A program made the translations under genes and the position numbers. A DNA stretch of 64,000 nt from Mytilus californianus (lineage: Eukaryota > Mollusca > Bivalvia > Mytilida > Mytilidae): positions 74,421,558 through 74,485,557 of the forward strand of contig NW_026262668.1 in NCBI RefSeq assembly GCF_021869535.1. The letters are read 5' to 3'. Numbering within the stretch: position 1 is the stretch's first letter; each line of letters starts with the position of its first letter. Of this stretch, positions 58,301 to 64,000 are shown piece after piece. A model generated the notes under the pieces. The model saw only the letters and a list, made by a program, of their open reading frames with translations, was not told the origin of the DNA and did no database searches.

Positions 58301-61300
58301 ATAAATGAACCGAAGATGAACACGTATATCAAATAAGAGTACAAATATCAGTAAGAGATGACTGAGAGGATCTTGGTTTGGCACATCTATGCTTTTATTC
58401 CAAGTTTTTCTTACATTTGCTTTTTTCCGCCCTATGGTCGATTACATTTTTCAATTTCTATTTTTTCATTTCTGTCGGGCTGTTCATGAAAGTTTTTGTA
58501 AGATTTCCTTGTCCGATTTTAAAAAGAATTTCACCTTTTATAGTGTGCTTATTATTTGATGGATATTTTCTCCCTTCGGCTTACACCCTTTTCTCTACAT
58601 CAGACCACCTTTACCGTAGTATGTTGCCCTCTAGATGTATTTTGGTTATTTTTGTCGTTGGGAAACACAACGTCTCATTGACGTTTACCCCGCATCTTCT
58701 TTTATTTATACAAAACTCTCAGTCGGGATTTTGCGAATTTTAATTGTAATATGTCGTCTGTTCCTTGGGTGGGATAAAAAAGTAATTAATTTGTGATCTA
58801 TTCCATATACTAGTAATATAACTGAGAGTCTAAAACTCGATCAGATTGCAAACAGAATATTCGTGTTTCCTAGTAAGATATTAAGTATACTTGAAATTTC
58901 AGAGCCTTTTATAGCTGACTATGCGGTATGAGTTTTGCTCATTGTTGAAGACCGTACAGTAACCCAGGCTATATAGTTGTTAACTTCTGTGTCATTTGGT
59001 CTCTGGTGGAGAGTTGTCTCATTGGCAATCATACCGCATCTACATATTTTTATATGTACATGACTATAAATGTCTGAAAATACAGGTTCAATCTCACCAA
59101 TAGGTAAGTTAAGTTTAAAAAAAAATAACAATTGCAGTTATGCTTTTATTCAAATGCATGCACATATTTAACATAAATTTTGAATTTGCAAGGAGGAGAA
59201 ATTTTGAAATATATTTGAAATTAGGAGAAATTTTACGAAGATTTGTATGTTCTCCTTCGTAGCTTCGTGCAGTTCATGCGTAATAATCATATTTACCGCT
59301 AGCTTTCAGAATGTAAAGTTGACCGGCAGTAATAGTTGTTGAAAGTTGATTTGCAGTGCATCGCTTCTGACTTGTGCTTACAAATATATGAGTTCCGTTT
59401 GAAGTCGCAGCCTGCAAATAAGCAAAAGACACTACATATATATAAATCTTTCTATATTATCATATTTATGCGATGAAAATTTCAGTCAATAATACGCAGT
59501 TGTTCTCTTTTTTTTTTCTTCTTTTTTTTTTGAAAAGAATAAAACATTGGGACAACATCACATCAAACACCGACAAAATCTATTTTATAACGAAACAGCA
59601 CAACGAATACGTTAATTACATGTGTATTAACAAGTCCTCTAGTTTAAAATAAAATTTTAAAAAAGCATATTAAAATTTGTTTAAAGTTAAAGCTGTTAAC
59701 AAAAATCAAATTTAGTGCCCCTATTTCAACAAGAAAGGGAGATTTTCTGGAATTGTATTTTAATGTTTTCCATATTTTTAACATATAAACAAGTTCACTA
59801 TATATATGCCCGAGATTTTGCGGTTATGAATAAAATCCAAAGAATAAAAAGTAATCGATCCGATGCCGCGGCATTGTTTTGTCACCTGTTGTCTCCCCTC
59901 TTCTGTGTTTTACTTCAATAAAATACGTAATATACATGTGTATATGTAGATAATTAAAACTTTCATAAACGCCACTGATAATAACTTCAACTTACTATAC
60001 AAACGAATTGAAATGTTGTTAGATCATTTGGCGTTGTACTGTCCATATTGTATAGGCCTGAATAGTATGTACCACCTCCAGTACTTGAATCATAAATGAC
60101 AGACAAGCAACCAAGCTTTCCATCGCCTGTTAGAAAAAAAAATACTAATGAAATAGAGATTTTCGTAATTCAATAAAGTACTCTTATTTTCACGCTTAAT
60201 TGCAATGGTACACTGGTCATAAATATGCAAATCTAGCTGCTGCACACGTTTGCTGGTCTTTACATGGTTGTTAGTGTATATGTAGAGAGAGATCGTCAAA
60301 AACGGCTATATATACATGGTATTTGTTGATAAAAACTCATCTTTACTACGGTTACGATTGTAGCTGGGTTTTTGTTAACGTTTGTAGATTCCGAAATAAT
60401 TAAAATTGAAAACACATGTTGAAAATTCAAAAAAATATTATATAAAAACAAAATTTAATGTTTTCTGCTTATAGATTAATCTTGGACATCGTTAAGAAAC
60501 AATAACTCAAAGTCCAGTCCATATTCGCTTTAACCTCTTGTTTATTTGTAATAGACTCTTTTTAATGTATGATAATGCATCTTGCTATTTTATAAATATC
60601 CAAGTTAAAACCGGAGGTTCCAAATTTAAGTTTCAACATCGAAGATATTTTGTGATAAACTTCTTTAAAGTGAAAGTTAAAAAGATAAAAAGAAATATAT
60701 GTGAACATATTTATTTAGTATGACGTCCATTATCACTGAACTAGTATACCTATTTGTTTAGGGGCCAGCTGAAGGACGCCTCCGGGTGCGGGATTTTCTC
60801 GCTGCATTGAAGACCCATTGGTGGCCTTCGGCTGTTGTCAGCTCTATGGTCGAGTTGTTGTCTCTTTAACACATTCCTCATTTCCATTCTTAATTTTATA
60901 CTGTATGTTATGTAAATAAATATTAAACAAATCAAACATCAAAACTTGAAAGTGAATATTTAAATACAGTTCTTACTGGTGTACATTCCAGAACCTGCAC
61001 ATGTTGCCTTGTTGAACTGAATAGACTGCCTATTATCACCGCCACAAACGGTTAAATTATCATTCTGACAATCTGCCATGCTACTGGTTGGTGTCCCGTA
61101 GTAGTAAGTAAAATCGCCCAATATATGCGTCATGCAGTTAGTCGTTGCTGATGATGCTTCTCCTAAAATCGTATAAGAAAAATATACTTCAGGAGTATGT
61201 TTCGTAGGAATTTGATGAATTGGTTCATTGCAAAGTAAATCACGTGACCTAGGAAATGATTCGTCTTAGTCATGTGCTTATTGTTTGGTAAAGGGTTGTA

Positions 61301-63011
61301 AATTGGTGTGTTCTCTAAACAAAATGAACATCTGTCATTTCTTAAAGAAAACAATAAAACTTATCGTTTTATAATATTAATTGATATTTTGAATAAAAAG
61401 GTTTCATCTGATCATAGATGTATAAACCCATAGATATGGGTTTATACAATTGGGTTTATACATCTATGATCTGATAAATTTTTTAAAAATTAAGATCTAA
61501 ATGGGCATAACGTATAGCCAGAGGCAATAAATTTGTGTAACAATATAAACTAAAAATCTGAAATTTCAATTCTAGCATCGTAAAATTCTTATTATAAAAG
61601 TTCCCATGAAAGGTCAGAAAAACACTAGTTCTAAACACATCTCTGTATGGATTTAGATGAATAATAAGAAAACGTTTTCATTGCAAAGGGCTCTTTTTTT
61701 TCAGAACTGTAAAACAATGGTAGTTTACATTATAATTATTCGCATTTTATTCTATCATAACCATGATAATTTGAACATATCACAGGGATCGTTGTCCCAT
61801 AATAAATTAGATCTAGACAGTTTGCAAGTTTAACCTTTCCAAAAAAGGTATAGAGTGCTTGGCAGAAAATATCTGACATCATTGACTGTTATATGATACA
61901 GTAACTGATATATAGTGCAGGCGGTGTTGTCCCGATATCACAATAGCATGAGTTCGAATCCCGGCGAGGGAAGAACAAAAATTTGCTTCCGCAAATTTGC
62001 AGATTTAACATTGTTGTGCTGATATTTAGAGTACTTATATATATATATATATATATTTAATATATAATTCGTCTAAATAACAGCCCAACAATGTTAGATC
62101 TGTAAATTTGCGGAAGCAAATTTTTTGTTCTTCCCTGGCCGGGATTCGAACTCATTCTACTGAGATATCGTGACACCAAATCGCCTTGCACAATGCCCGA
62201 CGCGTTATACCACTCGACCACCTAGGCTCGACAAAAATCAAGCTTTCGATGGCCGGGTGTTACCTTTCCTCGTCAGTTTTTATCTAACGTCGTAACACAG
62301 TACATGATATATAAGGCATGAAGATGGAATATTACAGATCAGCTGAATTATCTTTCGTAGAGGATCTTACAAATTAATGTAGGATGCAGTCACAGAAATA
62401 ATTATATTATAAGTACGTCTGAACCAGTGACAACTCTACGACAGATTTTATAACTGATGTAAAACATGGGATCGAATTCCTTAAGTGATAATTGGTTTTG
62501 ATTGTTATATGTCAGTTTATGTTACTCTATTAATAATGTCTATAGATCTGATATGGCATTCAAGAAATTTAAAAAAAAATCTATGTTTCATCCCGACAAA
62601 AATAATTTCGGTTTTTTTGGTATTGTTCGGTTGCTGTGTATACCTTCATCTATACTCAGTCTGTTATTCATTATATGACAATTGTATTACTAAAATAAAT
62701 ACCGTAAAGTAAGTATAAACGGCACAGACAAAATGTGAAACAATTCAAATAAAAAAGCTTATTGATGCTAAAAACAATAACAGAAAAACAAATATGACCG
62801 ACAGCAACTACCGACAACCACTATAATAGCAGTAATAATTATACTTGTATTACATACAACCCGTGACATATCCAAATTAAACACATACCACTTTTGACCA
62901 TACTGTTAAATTCTGCTGAAGATGGTAGTGAACTGCATAACTCACTGTCTGAAGGAGATGAAGTTGTCTCCCAAAAACTAATGCGTTCATTTCCGAAAAC
63001 ATGATTTTCAT
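49227..63011 (-). CDS. Single-pass membrane protein with long basic cytoplasmic tail (5' partial)
   Basis: Exons: 63011-62889, 61162-60977, 60126-59996, 59411-59297, 57886-57878 (9 nt), 57228-57046, 55647-55525, 54399-54268, 53856-52768, 51769-51641, then last exon 49587-49409 or 49363-49227. All junctions are GT-AG and in phase, giving about 799 residues with the first last-exon. The first exon enters in phase 1, so start and signal peptide lie right of the window. The ectodomain (about 188 residues) has paired Cys (TTNCMTH, MADCQN, TVCGG, KATCAG, LGCLSV, FVCI, KRCTA) and NLT/NGT glycosylation sites. The membrane helix is in exon 57228-57046 (VLPIVLGVIFGLLFLLLLAL), followed by CCCKKKKKRDK, which fixes type I orientation. 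The tail of about 590 residues is basic and Ser/Pro-rich (PPPRRPLSRASS, RKPPLPPYMRP, RRKKKYSKKK). The ectodomain resembles uncharacterised mollusc membrane proteins I have seen, but I can name no family. A signalling or adhesion role is only a guess. Confidence 0.85.
49409..49587 (-). CDS. Alternative last exon A of the membrane protein
   Basis: After 'aatatttcag' it reads DSGISTDESPTGKV and ends IIPFHLPDYLK then TGA. No clear in-phase donor precedes the stop, so it is read as terminal; a weak internal donor joining it to exon B cannot be excluded. Shared DSGIS(T/A)DES start and shared acceptor sequence with exon B point to exon duplication. Confidence 0.65.
49722..51090. repeat. Retroelement 3' fragments and dispersed repeat
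   Basis: 49722-50020 is a plus copy of the family at 37651; 50040-50128 is the inverted 3' end of the same family ('gccatggcgttgtcag', 'ggtatctttcgcctctctttt'), so the two form an inverted pair; 50540-50680 matches 17690-17850. 50740-50820 ('cttgacttgggacaggcac', 'gtggcggggtt') and 50880-51060 are plus and inverted copies of the dispersed family. All lie in the last intron of the membrane-protein gene. Confidence 0.6.
51781..52001 (+). repeat. Local duplication, about 168-bp spacing
   Basis: 'ttataactt(g/a)gaaaattgca' to 'cactctaacttaagtt' occurs at 51781-51834 and again at 51949-52001. The interval between carries 'gaaccgaaattcgcagac' once. It lies in an intron. 52005-52760 has nothing recognisable. 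Confidence 0.65.
55105..55300 (+). repeat. Retroelement 3' fragment in intron
   Basis: 'aaaagagaggcaaaagata', 'cgaaccccacaaaaaacggg' and 'ctccggaagggtaagcagatcc', the same family as 37651 and 49722. It lies between two exons of the tail region. Frames on the minus strand here are by-products. Confidence 0.6.
56240..56480 (-). mobile_element. SINE relic, tRNA-like head
   Basis: Minus strand: 'gtgctcgccttgagaggtcgtg' then 'gattcggccctcagccgg' (decayed box B), then 'aaattggtgtttgctgcttc', 'ttcgctaagcacgccgcattta' and 'gtgtcttggtagggtgata'. The body order matches a SINE I know from Mytilus. The region 55660-56240 before it has a T-tract at 55880-55920 and no gene. Confidence 0.6.
57878..57886 (-). 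CDS. 9-nt microexon next to the membrane helix
   Basis: Minus strand: 'ctttcttttag', then TGACCTGTC, then 'gtaagtata'. It joins the phase-1 donor at 59297 and the acceptor at 57229 in frame, changing KAS-A-FTEDS to KAS-VTCP-FTEDS and adding one Cys just outside the membrane. Both splice sites are strong, but inclusion is inferred; skipping also keeps the frame. Confidence 0.55.
58340..59065 (-). repeat. Dispersed repeats in intron
   Basis: 58915-59065 is an inverted copy of the 'gattgccaatgag' family ('gcggtatgattgccaatgag', 'gaccaaatgacacagaag', 'acggtcttcaacaatgag'). 58380-58700 includes 'ctcattgacgtttaccccgcatctt', another dispersed phrase. The 121-residue hydrophobic plus-strand frame at 58378-58743 lies in it and is not called. 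Confidence 0.55.
60719..60900 (+). repeat. Truncated tail repeat
   Basis: Right-hand 180 bases of the repeat at 13310-13953 ('atgacgtccattatcactgaac' to 'cattcctcatttccattc'). It is 5' truncated and ends about 75 bases before a coding exon. A further copy is at 63540-63735. Confidence 0.7.
61410..61471. repeat. 21-bp perfect palindrome with nested hairpin
   Basis: 'gatcatagatgtataaaccc' (plus one base, a) at 61410-61430 is exactly reversed at 61451-61471. The 20-base loop starts with a second inverted copy of the arm's inner part ('tgggtttatac'), so two alternative hairpins compete. It lies in an intron. Confidence 0.75.
61915..62450. mobile_element. Head-to-head inverted SINE pair
   Basis: Left half reads on plus 'atgagttcgaatcccggcg', 'agggaagaacaaaaatttgc'. 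After a (TA)n centre at 62035-62060 the right half reads the reverse, 'gcaaattttttgttcttccc', 'ggccgggattcgaactcat', then continues as a full unit like those at 24851-26190 ('ccacctaggctc', 'ggccgggtgttacctttcct', 'ataaggcatgaagatgga'). So one complete minus-strand SINE lies against an inverted partial one. 62475-62720 has a by-product frame. Confidence 0.7.
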
Positions 63012-63539
63012 CTAAAAAAAAAGAACAAAATCCTGCTTTGCGAAATTTACATATCAGTGATTAGAATTAAATAAAATGTTTAAAACAAGGGAAAAAAGGA
63101 TGATAAGAGTTTATCTTTCTGTAATCTACCACGTTTGACACTAGAACATCTCACTTTTGGTCGTGTAAAAATTCATCTTACTGGAATGGAAGTGCAACAA
63201 AACAAAATCTTAAAAAGTAGAATACTGCTGACACACACTAACATTGTATCTGTCTTTATATCATACTGAACATCATTATGATAATTGAATAAGTAGTTAA
63301 AATGTAAAAACGAAGTACATGTAATTTGTTTAACCAAGGTAACATACTGTGGGCGTTGGTTCGTTATGAAAAACGATACTGTGCACTATGAATAAACTAT
63401 GTAAACGACAAAACATCAAAATCACAAAAAGCAAATAGTAAATACAAGTATCAATGAATATTTTGGATATATCGTAATCAACTGTTACCCAAATTTTTGT
63501 TGGAGATCAGAAAACTTACTTAATTTTAGTTTATTTATA

Positions 63540-63735
63540 TGTTTTGGAGTTTAGTGTGACGTCCATTTTCATTGAACTAGTACACAATTTTTTAGGGACC
63601 AGCTGAAGCCCGCCTACGGTGCGGGATGTTCTCGCTGTGTTGAAGACCCATTGGTGGCCTTCGGCTGTGTTCTGCTCTTTGGTCGGGTTGTTGTCTCTTT
63701 GACACATTCCCCATTTCCATTCTCAATTTTATTGA
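63540..63735 (+). repeat. Truncated tail repeat
   Basis: Copy of the last 190 bases of the 13310 repeat ('gtgacgtccattttcattgaac' to 'ccatttccattctc'), more diverged than the others. 63012-63540 and 63740-64000 show no exon; 63810-63950 has loosely repeated 'atttgcgctttt' phrases. Confidence 0.65.
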
Positions 63736-64000
63736 AGTCATTAGGGCCACATCAGGGCCTTTTAGGGTACATCCCTTGATGTGATGATATTGTCTGTATG
63801 TGTAACAGCGCGAGATATTTGCGCTTTTTGCTAGGACAATTGCTATTTTTAATGAAAATTTGTGCTTTTTTAATGGATATTTGTGCTTTTCAAAAAGGTC
63901 ATTTCCGTTTTTTTAATAGGACATTTGCGCCTTATCAACATAACTTTTGAGGTATCATAATGGTTAAGAGTTTAAGAATCATTATATATCCAAAACACAG

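Noticed and set aside
58378-58743. 121-residue hydrophobic plus-strand frame, possible membrane protein
   Set aside because: T-rich sequence inside an intron overlapping a dispersed repeat phrase; hydrophobicity follows from base composition.

Overview
This is a eukaryotic, AT-rich, intron-rich and very repeat-rich window. Several dispersed repeats are ones I recognise from marine mussels (Mytilus), for example the family with 'gtggtatgattgccaatgag' and 'ggtcaccgtacggccttcaac', and the tail repeat ending 'cattccccatttccattc'. I therefore place it in a bivalve, most likely Mytilus. That placement rests on recall of those repeats, not on a search. Nothing looks bacterial.

Three spliced protein-coding genes, all on the minus strand, can be rebuilt from splice sites and consistent reading frames. 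(1) 8697-17307: a complete six-exon, 365-residue membrane-anchored short-chain dehydrogenase/reductase of the retinol/hydroxysteroid/hydroxybutyrate dehydrogenase type. To its left, 2600-5910 holds a frameshifted pseudogene copy of its first three exons, and 1893-1943 a last-exon copy in the opposite orientation. (2) 23911-36829, both ends unresolved: a membrane guanylate-cyclase-like protein with two transmembrane helices, a probable NIT (nitrate/nitrite-sensing type) extracellular domain and a class III cyclase domain. Both catalytic aspartates are present, but the transition-state Asn and Arg are replaced. (3) 49227-63011, 5' end outside the window: an unrecognised single-pass membrane protein with a small Cys-containing ectodomain, a very long basic Ser/Pro-rich cytoplasmic tail, a 9-nt microexon next to the membrane helix, and two duplicated alternative last exons.

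The remainder is introns and intergenic DNA filled with mobile-element debris. This includes an open Penelope-like element fragment (RT end plus GIY-YIG endonuclease, 30105-31085), older reverse-transcriptase relics (17680-19600, 33250-33670, 43590-43990), a hAT-like MITE inside a TA microsatellite (29271-30067), a 159-bp MITE with target-site duplication (28788-28946), a threefold 440-bp tandem array of a tRNA-derived SINE (24851-26190) with an inverted relative at 61915-62450, other SINE relics, two minisatellites, a recent 536-bp tandem duplication (31435-32396), palindromes and hammerhead-ribozyme-like motifs.

The three genes show no obvious functional link. The items most worth following up are the altered cyclase active site, the microexon and duplicated last exons of the membrane gene, and the SDR duplication with inverted parts.
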